A program made the translations under genes and the position numbers. Shown here piece after piece: positions 10,733 through 21,198 of a stretch of 64,000 nucleotides of DNA (within the stretch, counting starts at the first letter, position 1; the number at the start of each line of letters is the position of its first letter). Under the pieces are notes generated by a model. That model was not told the origin of the DNA and did not search any database. It saw only the letters and a program-made list of their open reading frames with translations. Source of the stretch: Eremothecium cymbalariae DBVPG#7215 (lineage: Eukaryota > Ascomycota > Saccharomycetes > Saccharomycetales > Saccharomycetaceae); the NCBI RefSeq assembly GCF_000235365.1, contig NC_016455.1:186001-250000 (forward strand), written 5' to 3'.

Positions 10733-11435
10733 GTAGCGTCCGTATTGTAGTACAACTTACGTTCTTTGTGGACTTCCAACTAATCACCTCACCCACCCCA
10801 CATATCCATCCTGAATTTGCTATTCGATTCGTTATGATTCATTGGCGACTACTAATCAACCCCGCAGAATTCATTCGCATCCTATCCAGTGGAAGCTCAT
10901 CTACTTCCTGTCCATTTCGTAGTAATCAATGCAATAATAACCTTTTTAGACTAGTAACAACTCAAATCACGTGATCCCGTTTCAAGCGATACGGAATGCG
11001 GCACTTTGTAGGATATGTGAACACCTTGCAAGGCTGCTGTTTACAAGTCAAGGAAAAGTATAAACGTTTAATGAATAATTCATGATAGTGTGATATCATA
11101 TAAAGTTGGTATAGTTAGTTGATTTGGTATCGAAAGTCTGAATAGTTCACAAGTTAAGTTTATATTAGGTCCTTTATCCTTGGGATTGCTGCCCTTAGTT
11201 ATTCTCCATTATCCTTTTTTAACGCTTCCCTCTTCATCGATCTGGACGTTAGTTGCATCACGTCTAAGCAGGTAGTTTTCTGAACAGATTAACACAGAAA
11301 CCTACAGTGAAGAAAATAGCTACACAACTCTTCTGAAAGTTGGTTTAAGGTGAATATATAGTTGCCAGAAGAAGTTTTGAAAGGTTGGCAAGTGTCATTT
11401 ATTTTTTTGGTTGATTTTTTTAATAAGTGTTGACG
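10733..11435. other. Intergenic between SLK19 and BEM3
   Basis: About 700 bp with no gene visible. It holds one CACGTG (10968-10973, in the context TCACGTGA), about 460 bp upstream of BEM3, a possible Cbf1-type site. The rest is AT-rich and presumably the SLK19 3' end and BEM3 promoter. Confidence 0.5.
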
Positions 11436-14400
11436 ATGGATAACGATTCTGACGCTGATAACCGATCATATTCAGGTTCTTCAACGCTGCAATTACTAGC
11501 GCAATACGATAAATATACCATGGAACGGGACCGATCAATTGAGAGCATTGAGAAGAATCGATTTTCGGAGTCAAGCCGTCCAAGTTATGACGATCTTTTC
11601 AAGGAGAATGTGAAGCTTAAATTGCAGCTCAAAGAAACTCACTTGGAAATTGAATCATTAAAGAGTATCATTGCTCATTTTCAAGATAGTGGACGGTTTG
11701 AAGCTACGAAGTTAGAACAACGGGAGCGTAGCGAACCATCTGCATTGATTAGAGACCTGGCGCTGCCACCTAGGTCAGCTGATAGGAAGAGGAACACAAA
11801 AAACTTGACTTTGGGTACGTCGAGTCCGTTATTTGCTGATCATTTTTCAAGTGCCTTAAGTGGTGTAGCACTTAAAGAGTTGAGTAATTCTAGTAGACTT
11901 TCAGCTTCGTCTAGCGTTCTCGCTCCTAGATCGGCTGATATTCTCGTGAGTAGGTCATCGCCAATCGAAGAAAAGCAGCTGCTTTCTCCTATGAAGGCCG
12001 TTTCACGATCTAGTTCTACATATTCCACTGTGTTGGGCAGCCCTGCGACATCGGTGCTATACAAGACTTCCAGGATATCAATTAACTCTCCTGCTAAATC
12101 TTCAGCTACTAGCAAAGCTGCGTCAACTTTGAGTCTCCCTGACAATATTAATTTTGAGAATGAAGGCAACCAACTGTCACCACAAAAGACTGATAGGGTA
12201 ACTCAACTGATAAAAAGCGAGCTGCAAGTATTGCAGAGAGAGAGAGTTGATAAGAGATCTGCCTCTCGCTCTAATTCCCCAGGTATCTCAGTTGACAAAA
12301 CTGGTAGCAGAAGCAGAAAACCTTCGGATTTGTCTACAGGTACCAGAGCAGATTTGGGCAATTTTAAAGATATGGTAGACAACGTTTTTAATGAAAACGA
12401 CCAGGCAGTTGAAAGTAGTGTCAATTCCTCCGAAGATAGTATCAATAAGAGCATGGATCACCTGAACACCCCCAATATATCGATAAAAGATGGTGAAAAT
12501 GTTGAAACCCCTTTAACTTTAAACAGAGGAGCTGCTTCTGATGTATACACACAGACTCCGTTCGTTCTCACTACATCTACTGGAGAAAAGTTAGAATCAC
12601 CAGCGGCTTCAGCTAACACTGGACATATGGCATCTCTATCGTCCACAGGTAAATTGCCCCAAGCCGCAACACCAAGTGCCGATCCGCATTTAATGTCTGC
12701 ATCTGTTGAAGGGTCTACTCCGCATTCCAACCAGGAAGTTCGGTCCGCCGATGTCCCACTTTTTGTCCAACCGGAGGACCTTGGTACCATAAAGATGGAG
12801 GTCATAAGTACTTTGTATCACGAACCAGGCAATTCGGCTAACATACTTTTTAGCGTTATTGATCGAAAATCCAGTAAAGAAATGTTCAAATTTGCAAAAA
12901 CGATTGATTCCGTCATTGAATTCGACATGTATATTCGCAGCAACATGGATTCATTAGCTCTTCCACCGTTACCTGATAAACAGTTATTTGCCACCAATAT
13001 TCCAGTAAAAGTGGATACAAGACGGGAAAATTTGAACGATTACTTTTCTAGTTTGTTATACATGACGAATCTGCTTCCCGGTCCAGCTTTAAAATTGGCT
13101 GAATTCATAAGTACTACTCCGGTAATGAATCCGGTAATGGGTGACTACTCCAAAGAGGGTATTTTATTAGTACGCAAAGCAAAGACACTAGGAAGTGCTG
13201 CATCATGGCGGGTTAGATATTGTACCGTTGAAGGAAACGTCATGTATTTGAACGAGCAATCTTTCGTTACAGATACAATAAAGTTAGCCTACAGTACCAT
13301 AGAATTGCAAGCGAACCTGCCGGATGATAGATATGGTACAAAAAATGGGTTTATCATAAACGAGCATAAGAAAAGCGGTTTGTCAAGCTCTACAAAGTAT
13401 TATTTCTGTGCTGAGACATCAAGAGAACGCGAACAATGGATTAGCGTGCTAACTATAATGTGCGATGCTCCAGGAGGAGGAAATCTGAATGTTAGTTTCA
13501 ACAATAGGTCCGAGGCCTCCAGTCTGGTTGACCAAGGCAGTGCCAGCGATTCAAGTTATCTTGGGCCTATTGCTAATTTGGAAGTTAATAATGATATTAA
13601 CTCGCCACCAAAAATTCCAGATGGTACAGGCAACATTTGCATCCCAGAGGACGAGAAAGAAGTAAAAAGACGGCGTATGAAGTCTTTCTTTGCATTTAAA
13701 AAGCTAAGTAACCCAGCGCCATACAGTTCTGGTAATGATAACGTTTCGATATTTTCACAAGATGAAGAGGTAAACTCAACTACCACAGGTACTGAAAGCA
13801 CAATCCATAAATCTTTGCAGTCAATGCACTTATATTCGAACAATAAGGTAGTTTTCGGCGCAGATTTGAAGACAGCTCTTCAGTTGAGTTCACATGCATA
13901 TCAAGGTAGGTACGAAATACCAAGTATTGTCTTCCGGACTCTAGAGTTTTTATACAAAAACCGTGGGATCCATGAAGAAGGTATCTTTAGGTTGAGTGGA
14001 TCTAGTTTATTGATTAAATCGTTGCAAGAGCAATTTGATAGGGATCATGATGTGGATTTATGCAACTATAACAAGAATGTGGTTGTTAGTCCGGAAAACG
14101 AAAACCAAGGTGGCATATATGTTGATGTCAACACGGTTACTGGTTTGCTAAAACTATATTTGCGGAGGTTACCCCACATGATATTTGGAGATGATGCATT
14201 CTCTGCATTTAAACAAATTGTTGACAAACCTGGAGGGAAGGACACCAAATTTGTAGCCCAGGAATTTAAAACGCTATTATTCTCAGGAAAAATTCCAAAA
14301 GAGAATATCTCTCTAATGTATGCATTGTTCGAGCTATTAGTTAAAATTAACGACAACAACAATATCAATAAAATGAATTTAAGGAACTTGTGCATTGTAT

Positions 14401-14525
14401 TTTCGCCTACCTTGAATATACCTGTGAATATCTTACAGCCGTTCATCCTTGATTTCGGCTACATATTCCAAGATAAGGCTTTAGTAAATAATGGACAGAA
14501 TGTGAATTTACATATACCTCTATAA
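11436..14525 (+). CDS. BEM3: Rho GTPase-activating protein for Cdc42
   Basis: Bem3 stimulates GTP hydrolysis by Cdc42 at polarity sites. The 1029-residue product starts at the ATG at 11436. A short coiled coil (about 45-80) and a long Ser/Thr-rich disordered region come first. A PX-type phosphoinositide-binding domain follows (about 446-558), then a PH domain (about 574-680, SWRVRYCTVEGNVMYLNE), then the RhoGAP domain (about 805-1029), with the arginine finger in GIFRLSG (about 850). This PX-PH-RhoGAP order is diagnostic of Bem3. In S. cerevisiae it is YPL115C, near YPL113C, on the same strand relation as here; SLK19 and LIP5 on either side come from the sister region. Confidence 0.95.
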   Translation: MDNDSDADNRSYSGSSTLQLLAQYDKYTMERDRSIESIEKNRFSESSRPSYDDLFKENVKLKLQLKETHLEIESLKSIIAHFQDSGRFEATKLEQRERSEPSALIRDLALPPRSADRKRNTKNLTLGTSSPLFADHFSSALSGVALKELSNSSRLSASSSVLAPRSADILVSRSSPIEEKQLLSPMKAVSRSSSTYSTVLGSPATSVLYKTSRISINSPAKSSATSKAASTLSLPDNINFENEGNQLSPQKTDRVTQLIKSELQVLQRERVDKRSASRSNSPGISVDKTGSRSRKPSDLSTGTRADLGNFKDMVDNVFNENDQAVESSVNSSEDSINKSMDHLNTPNISIKDGENVETPLTLNRGAASDVYTQTPFVLTTSTGEKLESPAASANTGHMASLSSTGKLPQAATPSADPHLMSASVEGSTPHSNQEVRSADVPLFVQPEDLGTIKMEVISTLYHEPGNSANILFSVIDRKSSKEMFKFAKTIDSVIEFDMYIRSNMDSLALPPLPDKQLFATNIPVKVDTRRENLNDYFSSLLYMTNLLPGPALKLAEFISTTPVMNPVMGDYSKEGILLVRKAKTLGSAASWRVRYCTVEGNVMYLNEQSFVTDTIKLAYSTIELQANLPDDRYGTKNGFIINEHKKSGLSSSTKYYFCAETSREREQWISVLTIMCDAPGGGNLNVSFNNRSEASSLVDQGSASDSSYLGPIANLEVNNDINSPPKIPDGTGNICIPEDEKEVKRRRMKSFFAFKKLSNPAPYSSGNDNVSIFSQDEEVNSTTTGTESTIHKSLQSMHLYSNNKVVFGADLKTALQLSSHAYQGRYEIPSIVFRTLEFLYKNRGIHEEGIFRLSGSSLLIKSLQEQFDRDHDVDLCNYNKNVVVSPENENQGGIYVDVNTVTGLLKLYLRRLPHMIFGDDAFSAFKQIVDKPGGKDTKFVAQEFKTLLFSGKIPKENISLMYALFELLVKINDNNNINKMNLRNLCIVFSPTLNIPVNILQPFILDFGYIFQDKALVNNGQNVNLHIPL

Positions 14526-14765
14526 CAACATAATATATAATCTAAGATTGTTAAATAAGGAAGATATAATAACCGGGAGTAGTCTCAGCAAACAAAAATA
14601 GACAACATATAGCAGGACGTGACGGTTGATTTAACTATGATGCCAATAAATAATAAATTAAATTTACATGAGGCAAAAAGACCTCGTTATATATATACAT
14701 ATATGATGATTTTGATATATGAGTATTTTCTTTTAGTTTTGATGACAAAAAGGACACAAAGACAC

Positions 14766-15914
14766 CTAATTGGTTGTCTCCTTGGCCGCTCTTTTCTTGA
14801 GGATATTTTCAATAAAGGCTTCTCCTGCCTTGTAGGATGATCTTACTAACGGACCAGAAGCACAATACAGGAAACCCAGCTCTAGTGCTTTGTTTTTCCA
14901 GTATTCGAACTTTTCAGGTCTTACATACTCCACAACCTTCATATGCCTCTTTGTAGGTCTCATGTACTGACCGAACGTGACAATGTCACAATTAATTTCA
15001 CGCAGGTCCTTCAAGGTCTGTAGTACTTGTTCATCAGTTTCACCAAGTCCCAGCATCAATGAGGTTTTAGTTACCAGGTCTGGGACGGTTTGCTTAGCTC
15101 TTGATAAAACACCCAGGGATTGTCTATAAGTAGCACGGTTATCCCTAACATGTGGCGTCAAGGCTTCGACAGTTTCCAAATTATGAGCATATACATCTAA
15201 TCCAGAAGTGGCCATCACATCAACCATGGCAAGATCCCCTCTAAAATCTCCAGACAATGTCTCCACACGAATTTGTGGGGCCTTCTGTTTAACCTTCTGC
15301 ACAGTTTCTGCCAAATGGTATGCACCACCATCAGGTAGATCATCCCTATCTACAGTAGTCAAAACAACATACCCAAGTCCCCATCGCGAAATTGCCGCCG
15401 CAGTGTTTTCTGGCTCCATGGGATCTGGCTTACCAGGACGCCGGCTAGTCTTAACAGAGCAAAACCTACATCCTCTCGTGCATGTATCCCCAAGCAGCAT
15501 GATCGTAGCCGTAGCATTCGACGCATCTTTTCCGCCCCAGCATTCTCCAATATTAGGACACCGCGCTTCTTCACACACCGTACTCAACTTCAAGTCACGC
15601 ACATCTTGCTTCAACCTATGGAAGTTCTGACCTTTGGGAATTGGCACCTTCAACCACTCCGGCAACTTAGTAGTGTCATCCTTCGAATTCTGCCGTGCCT
15701 GCTCCAACGGATCGATAATAAATTCTGCCGCCCGTCCACTCACAAAATCCTCAAACGAAGGTCCCTTCTTAAGCGCATCTACAAACTGAGCAGCTCGCCG
15801 ACGATCGACCACTCCACTACCATCCCGACCAACAGTTTTCTTACTGCTTCCCGATTGCGTGGATACAAATCTGTGATGACACTCAACTAACACCCTACAG
15901 CTCCTGCTTAACAT
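14766..15914 (-). CDS. LIP5: Lipoyl synthase, mitochondrial
   Basis: Lip5 is a radical-SAM enzyme of the mitochondrial matrix that inserts two sulfurs into octanoyl groups on E2 and H proteins. The 382-residue product starts at the ATG at 15914. A basic, Ser/Arg-rich N-terminus looks like a mitochondrial presequence. The auxiliary cluster cysteines are C114, C119 and C125 ([12 protein letters not shown]); the radical-SAM cysteines are C145, C149 and C152 (CTRGCRFC). The C-terminal RSSYKAGE carries the conserved serine ligand motif. It has the expected size and is complete. The upstream region has an unusual group of CACGTG boxes. Confidence 0.97.
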   Translation of the reverse strand: MLSRSCRVLVECHHRFVSTQSGSSKKTVGRDGSGVVDRRRAAQFVDALKKGPSFEDFVSGRAAEFIIDPLEQARQNSKDDTTKLPEWLKVPIPKGQNFHRLKQDVRDLKLSTVCEEARCPNIGECWGGKDASNATATIMLLGDTCTRGCRFCSVKTSRRPGKPDPMEPENTAAAISRWGLGYVVLTTVDRDDLPDGGAYHLAETVQKVKQKAPQIRVETLSGDFRGDLAMVDVMATSGLDVYAHNLETVEALTPHVRDNRATYRQSLGVLSRAKQTVPDLVTKTSLMLGLGETDEQVLQTLKDLREINCDIVTFGQYMRPTKRHMKVVEYVRPEKFEYWKNKALELGFLYCASGPLVRSSYKAGEAFIENILKKRAAKETTN

Positions 15915-16126
15915 CTTTTCAAAGTTCAAAAAGACCTAAACTAAATAACTAACCAATCGAAAAAGAGGAACCTACTCTATATATCCACTTAGTTCTGTTG
16001 TACCCGCGAGCGTATATGTGCCATCTCTTGTCTTTTTATTCATAAAATGGAAAACTTCGCTTAACAAAATTGTCAGTTTTGCCAGGTAACTTCTTCAGAA
16101 ATTCCAAATGCCTTTCGATTTCCAAT

Positions 16127-16197
16127 CACGTGACAAAAGTGCCACCCACGTGACCAAAAATGCCACGTGCCATGGATTCAAAATCTACTATCACGTG
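16127..16197. promoter_or_regulatory. Cluster of four CACGTG boxes upstream of LIP5
   Basis: CACGTG occurs at 16127-16132, 16147-16152, 16164-16169 and 16192-16197, that is four times in 71 bp, starting about 213 bp before the LIP5 ATG. Two are in the extended form TCACGTGA favoured by Cbf1. Cbf1 acts with Met4/Met28 on sulfur-metabolism genes, and Pho4 binds the same core. Which factor acts here is inference. Confidence 0.6.
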
Positions 16198-16754
16198 ACG
16201 ATATTTTCCCACCGCCTTCAGCGCGGAACAAATTTCCTTCACAAGGAAACACGAAATTTACCCCGCCTCCAATTTCCTTTCCTTTTTACTCTTAACCCAT
16301 CCTTTCCCTCAACAAAACATAAACAACAACACAAGCCTCAAGACCACACTTTGTATAAGGATCAGAATCATTAGCCCATCCGCTCAACACCTCCTCTCAG
16401 TATCTGTATACACCCCGAAGGTTCTATTATTATCTGGCACCACATATCCAACGCATATTGTTTACCGCCTTATCTCTACTCTACCCGCGCTTAAAAGGCT
16501 GTCGCTTCATTTTGTTTCTTTTTTAATTTTTGCGAGAAAAGTTTTTTCAGAGGGGAATTTTATATTGGTTTAGGGAAGTAGGACAAGACTTGGTGTGATA
16601 ATTTTGAGTGATAGAAAGGAATTGTCTATCTATATTTTGCATTGCCTATTCCACCTCTTGTTCTAGCAACAAATAAAAAACCAAAGATCACTCTTTATTA
16701 GGAGTTGGTGATAATCTAGACTAGTTTTGGAGTTTTGGAAGGCAGGGAAAGTGT

Positions 16755-16759
<5 letters not shown>

Positions 16760-16789
<30 letters not shown>
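16760..16789 (+). repeat. (GA)15 microsatellite
   Basis: A perfect GA dinucleotide run of 15 units in the purine-rich region upstream of PSR. Confidence 0.95.
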
Positions 16790-16790
<1 letters not shown>

Positions 16791-17365
16791 GTGAAACAAC
16801 AGAAGCTAGGTTGATCAAGTGAATCTTTGCGTTAATATCGTGGAGAAGAGATCGAGTGTGTGTGTGAGATAGATAGATAGAGAGAGTGCTTCTACTGCTA
16901 TAAGGAAAAATAAAGGCTATTCCATTTATTTGAAAGGAACAGGTAAGAAGCAGGTCAATTAGCCGGTATTCGTGAATTGGGGGGGGATAGGATCTTTTTA
17001 ATTTAGGTATTTGAATATAGGGTCATACAGAGAGGACAAGAGAAGAGGCAGATTGGTGTTCAGAGCAAGTCGATCTTTTTAGAAGATAGTACAAGTACGG
17101 GTTTATATATAGGCGATTAAGACCGTATCGGTTTTTTCTTTTCACAGCAAGGAGGAGTAGAGCGAAAGAAGAGTTTGACGGAGTTTAGAGAAGCGGTGGG
17201 TGTTATTGATTCATAGTATAGCGGTCTAGACGACGGGATATCAAGAGGTTTGCCTGAAACACACTGAATTAATAGTATTTTTTAGCAGACAACATAGGAA
17301 ACGACAAGCAGTAGCAGCAGCAACATTGATATCTTCGATACAGCAGGAAAACATAATAGAAAAGG

Positions 17366-18844
17366 ATGGGTTTTATTTCTTCTCTCCTATGTTGCTCGAC
17401 TTCAAAACCAGTGGAAAATAAGAAGGGTAGCACGAGTGGTGTAATGCCATCTGTTTCTAGGAAGAAGGCATACGCGGGGAACAAAAACAGGGCTTGTCGA
17501 AAGTCTAGGAGTCAGGGGTCCTGTAAACAGGCGTCAGGATATTCGGCAATATCAGGTTCGGGGAGGCCAATAAGTAGCGGTGATTTGCAACCAGAAGCTC
17601 GTGAATTTGCCTCCCCTTTATCTCGCGGGAGAGATACAGTGTCTTTGCTGAAGAAAGCATGGCTTTTAGATGATGATTCAACTGTAATTACATCTTCCGT
17701 CGCAAGATGCACAACCAGCTGCCGTCGTCGTTCAGCTAGTGACGCGGACTTGGATAAAATTTTAGAAGCTGAGGATCTGACTTGTGCCTTAAGGAGCAGA
17801 GGAGGTAAAGAAACCCTTTATGGCGAAGGAGAACCCGATATCAACCAGATGGATGGGAATTCCGAGGAACTAGTGAGTTACGGGCAATATCTAGAGAACG
17901 GCAATGAAGAAGAAAATGATTTAGAGGATGGTGATGCATCTAGTGGTAAGGAAACATTTTTTGGAGATAAGCAAACCGTAACAGTTTATCAAGGAGAGAC
18001 TGATACTAGTACTGGTACCACTGATAATGATAAGCACGACGGTATGAGCAACAGCATTCACGAAGTCACGACTATAGTAAATGACGCCGAGAACTCAAGT
18101 AGTGGAGATGACTCTAACCTTATCACCCAGCATACGCAGGTTCTACCAGAAGAACAGCAACAGCGATTATCGAACAATTCTCATGCTTACGATCTTGATG
18201 TCGAGATAGTTACAGGAGCTGAGTATGAGGAAGATGTGATTTTAGATTTATCTGCTTTGCAGCCTGAACAGGCTCATGCTCCAGGATTTCGTACGTTATT
18301 GCCTCCACAGTTCCCCCAATTTTACCGCAGAAAATGTTTGGTACTTGATTTGGATGAAACCCTAGTACATTCTTCATTCAAATATTTGCATACTGCGGAC
18401 TTTGTAATTCCGGTTGAAATCGATAACCAGGTTCACAATGTTTATGTTATAAAAAGACCAGGGGTTGATGAATTCCTCAGAAGAGTTGGTGAGCTCTACG
18501 AGGTAGTGGTTTTTACAGCAAGTGTATCAAGATATGGTGATCCTTTGCTTGATATTCTGGATAAGCATAATGTAGTCCATCATAGGTTGTTCAGAGATTC
18601 CTGCTACAATTATGAGGGCAACTACATAAAGAATTTATCTCAGATTGGGAGACCGCTATCAGATTTAATTATATTGGATAATTCGCCTGCATCATATATC
18701 TTCCATCCACACCATGCTATCCCTATATCTTCATGGTTTTCCGACGCTCATGATAATGAGTTGTTAGATATTTTACCCTTATTGGAAGACTTGGCTTCGG
18801 ATAAGGTACCTGATGTGGGAAGGATCCTCGACGTTACCATATGA
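17366..18844 (+). CDS. PSR1: Plasma-membrane HAD-family protein phosphatase (Psr1/Psr2)
   Basis: Psr1/Psr2 are plasma-membrane phosphatases acting with Whi2 in the general stress and sodium response. The 492-residue product begins [10 protein letters not shown], giving Gly2 and Cys9/Cys10 for lipid anchoring as in Psr1. A long acidic, disordered middle (about 30-305) precedes the C-terminal FCP1-like (NIF) domain. The HAD signature DLDET has the nucleophile Asp328 and Asp330, and LDNSP near the end supplies later active-site residues. The neighbour is SOF1, convergent, as for PSR1; sister-region genes nearby match PSR2. It is thus the single gene corresponding to both S. cerevisiae paralogues, and the symbol is a choice between them. 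Confidence 0.92.
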   Translation: MGFISSLLCCSTSKPVENKKGSTSGVMPSVSRKKAYAGNKNRACRKSRSQGSCKQASGYSAISGSGRPISSGDLQPEAREFASPLSRGRDTVSLLKKAWLLDDDSTVITSSVARCTTSCRRRSASDADLDKILEAEDLTCALRSRGGKETLYGEGEPDINQMDGNSEELVSYGQYLENGNEEENDLEDGDASSGKETFFGDKQTVTVYQGETDTSTGTTDNDKHDGMSNSIHEVTTIVNDAENSSSGDDSNLITQHTQVLPEEQQQRLSNNSHAYDLDVEIVTGAEYEEDVILDLSALQPEQAHAPGFRTLLPPQFPQFYRRKCLVLDLDETLVHSSFKYLHTADFVIPVEIDNQVHNVYVIKRPGVDEFLRRVGELYEVVVFTASVSRYGDPLLDILDKHNVVHHRLFRDSCYNYEGNYIKNLSQIGRPLSDLIILDNSPASYIFHPHHAIPISSWFSDAHDNELLDILPLLEDLASDKVPDVGRILDVTI

Positions 18845-19464
18845 TGAAGATACCTTTTTTCATTTTTTGTCTTGACTTTCATCGTTTCAATGTCAATCAA
18901 TGGTCTTTTGTTTTTCATCTAGTTCATTTCCTAAAGTTTAGTACATTTATTACTAAATTTGATAGATTTAACTCAAGTTCATTCAGCGCGTATCTGATTC
19001 CACACCATTTTTCTCTGAATTTAAGATCTCTTTGTAGGCAGGTCGGGGAGTCTCTCCATCGATTAACCAAAACGTCATAATCTCCAGAAATGGAAAGAAG
19101 TTACTAATATCGGTTATATTAATATTTTATCCTTTTATTACTACTGTTGTTACTAATACTACTCTCTCAGGATTCTGCCTTTAACCATCCATTTACTATA
19201 CATATTATTTTCTTTTTTTCTGTCACTACATTTGGTATTAGATGCTGTTTAAAAAATGGAGAATAAAAATATTTACGTTACAATATGTACAACCTCGAAG
19301 GCTGGTCCCCCTAAATTTGTATTTTTTTATAGCAGGTTCAGTTTCTGTCGTTGATGTTCAATTTTATAAAACACTTACTTAATGTGCTTTGCACTCATTC
19401 TAACTGCTTAAATACACAAATATTCTTTATCACAGATCTCGGTACATGAGCATGTCCGCCTCAC
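18845..19464. other. Convergent PSR/SOF1 intergenic region
   Basis: About 620 bp, T-rich on the plus strand, with no gene visible. It lies between two convergent genes, so terminators for both are expected, but I see no specific motif to point to. Confidence 0.5.
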
Positions 19465-20919
19465 TTATTCCGCATCTGATTCTTGCATCGCATCTCTCTC
19501 ATCTTTGCTTCTTTTCTTTGCCTCCTCGTATCGGTGAACAGTTCCAACAATCTGTTTCTTTCTTTCAGGTACAAATTCCATATCTTTCCTCGTACGTCTT
19601 TCATTGGTTTCCCTTCTTTTCAAAGATGATAATTCAACCCTCTTAATTTCTTGAGCTTTCTTAATAACCTTTGGAACATGTCTATGCCTGCTGATTCTTT
19701 TGATCTCTGGCATGTATTTAAATCTTTCTTTCAATTTTTCATCATATTCAAGTTTGTTTTTCTCACGAGTTGATTTAACGTTTGATCTTTCATAGGCATT
19801 TGATCTCCAAAGTCTTACATTACCATCATCGGATCCACTCACAATATACTTACTATCCATGGTAAACTTAACTTGGAAGACATGCTGCATTCTCTTTGTA
19901 TGATACACCTCTCTAGAATGGCCGTGTTTTATATTGAATATTCTTATAGTCTTGTCATATGAACCAGTGACAATCTCTTCACCAGTAGGTGAGATGTCTA
20001 CATCCATTATGGCACTAACATGATCCTTAAACACATGCAACGCACGAGACATATTTCTCATATCATAATAATATGCATTTTGATCTTCATTGGCTGTAAC
20101 AAAGTTGAATGGCTCCATTGGATTCCAACACATAGAATTTGTTTTCATGGTCTGCACAATTTTCTGAGTAGGAGAATTAGTTCTCAAATCATAAAGAACA
20201 ACAGAATTATCGCTGCCACTACTCAACAGAAGATCTGCTTCATTCTGATTGAATTTCACCGCTGTAATATTATCAATTCCCCAGGACAAATTAGACAGTG
20301 GCTTTCTTCTATTAATATCCCAAAGTTCTATTTGAGCCCCACCAGTGACAAAGGATGTATTTTCTTTATGATGATCTATCCCTTGAAATGCATGCTCACC
20401 ATAAAACGTTTTGATCAACCCATTTCCATCTGAAGGGTGCAAAACTTTCGTATCATCTTTTACATTATTAAAATCACCACTGTCCACGGACCACATTTTT
20501 ACCATTTTATCATCACCACAAGATAGCATGTAACTATCAGATTGGTTACCAATATGCTGCGGACTAACGCAGAGACCAGTAACCAGCCCATAGTGAGCTT
20601 TAAAAGAACACAATTCCTCCCTAGTAGATATATTCCAGTATTTGACCACACCATCCGCTGATGCACTAGCCAACCTATTTAGAACATTATAGTTTTTCGC
20701 AATCACATAGCAACCATCGCGGTGTCCATATCCCAACTGACCCACAAACGGTTTCGCAAACATCCGCTCCAATTTGGTAGCCGTCAGAGCCTTCGTATAT
20801 TCACGAGCCCTTTCAAATGGATGCAACGCAGGATTCAAATTCCTGGGCATTTGTGACTCTTGGGTGCTCTTAACAGGCACATAGTCGTCCGAACTCCTGC
20901 TAATCGTTTTTATCTTCAT
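19465..20919 (-). CDS. SOF1: U3 snoRNP/SSU processome WD40 protein
   Basis: Sof1 is an essential nucleolar WD40 protein of the small-subunit processome, needed for 18S rRNA processing. The 484-residue product starts at the ATG at 20919 (MKIKTISRSSDDYVP). The N-terminal LNPALHPFERAREYTKAL segment is typical of Sof1. WD repeats run from about residue 65 to 375, with motifs such as VKYWNIS, VKMWSVDSG, IRIFNIKHG and VRLWRSN. A highly basic C-terminal tail (RHVPKVIKKAQEIKR onward) follows. The length nearly equals the S. cerevisiae protein. The promoter carries PAC- and RRPE-like motifs typical of ribosome-biogenesis genes. Confidence 0.97.
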   Translation of the reverse strand: MKIKTISRSSDDYVPVKSTQESQMPRNLNPALHPFERAREYTKALTATKLERMFAKPFVGQLGYGHRDGCYVIAKNYNVLNRLASASADGVVKYWNISTREELCSFKAHYGLVTGLCVSPQHIGNQSDSYMLSCGDDKMVKMWSVDSGDFNNVKDDTKVLHPSDGNGLIKTFYGEHAFQGIDHHKENTSFVTGGAQIELWDINRRKPLSNLSWGIDNITAVKFNQNEADLLLSSGSDNSVVLYDLRTNSPTQKIVQTMKTNSMCWNPMEPFNFVTANEDQNAYYYDMRNMSRALHVFKDHVSAIMDVDISPTGEEIVTGSYDKTIRIFNIKHGHSREVYHTKRMQHVFQVKFTMDSKYIVSGSDDGNVRLWRSNAYERSNVKSTREKNKLEYDEKLKERFKYMPEIKRISRHRHVPKVIKKAQEIKRVELSSLKRRETNERRTRKDMEFVPERKKQIVGTVHRYEEAKKRSKDERDAMQESDAE

Positions 20920-20940
20920 AGTTAACACCGAAAGAAGAAG

Positions 20941-20962
20941 AGAGACAGAGACAGAGACAGAG
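20941..20962 (+). repeat. AGAGAC hexanucleotide repeat
   Basis: Three full AGAGAC units plus AGAG, immediately upstream of the SOF1 start and so within its likely 5' leader. Confidence 0.8.
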
Positions 20963-21068
20963 CCTAATTTATGAGATTATAATTGATAAAATTTAGGATT
21001 ACTGGAATTGATGAGGAAACTTTTATATATATGCTATACAAAATTTTATATTATTATTTCAAACATGC

Positions 21069-21107
21069 GTGATGAGATGCGCTTACAACTTGTCGGGAAA
21101 TTTTTCA
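21069..21107. promoter_or_regulatory. PAC and RRPE motifs upstream of SOF1
   Basis: GTGATGAGATGCGCT at 21069-21083 closely matches the PAC element (core GATGAG), and AAATTTTTCA at 21098-21107 matches the RRPE. They lie about 150 and 180 bp before the SOF1 ATG. Paired PAC/RRPE sites are known to mark ribosome-biogenesis (Ribi) promoters, recognised by Dot6/Tod6 and Stb3. Confidence 0.65.
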
Positions 21108-21198
21108 TACTGAAAAAAGAAAAAGGAACAATCGTTAGGCACGGTGGGCATATAGTGGACTCATATTAGGCCATCAACGTCAGTAGTACGAATGAAGC

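Larger units (their letters stand above)
15915..17365. other. Long divergent LIP5/PSR intergenic region
   Basis: About 1.45 kb without a supportable gene. The LIP5-proximal half has a CACGTG cluster (listed separately). The PSR-proximal half is strongly purine-rich on the plus strand and contains a (GA)15 microsatellite, a GTGTGTGTGAGATAGATAGATAGA run (about 16856-16879) and a G8 tract (16979-16986). It may include a long 5' leader for the PSR gene; several ATGs in this stretch would act as upstream starts if so. Confidence 0.55.
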
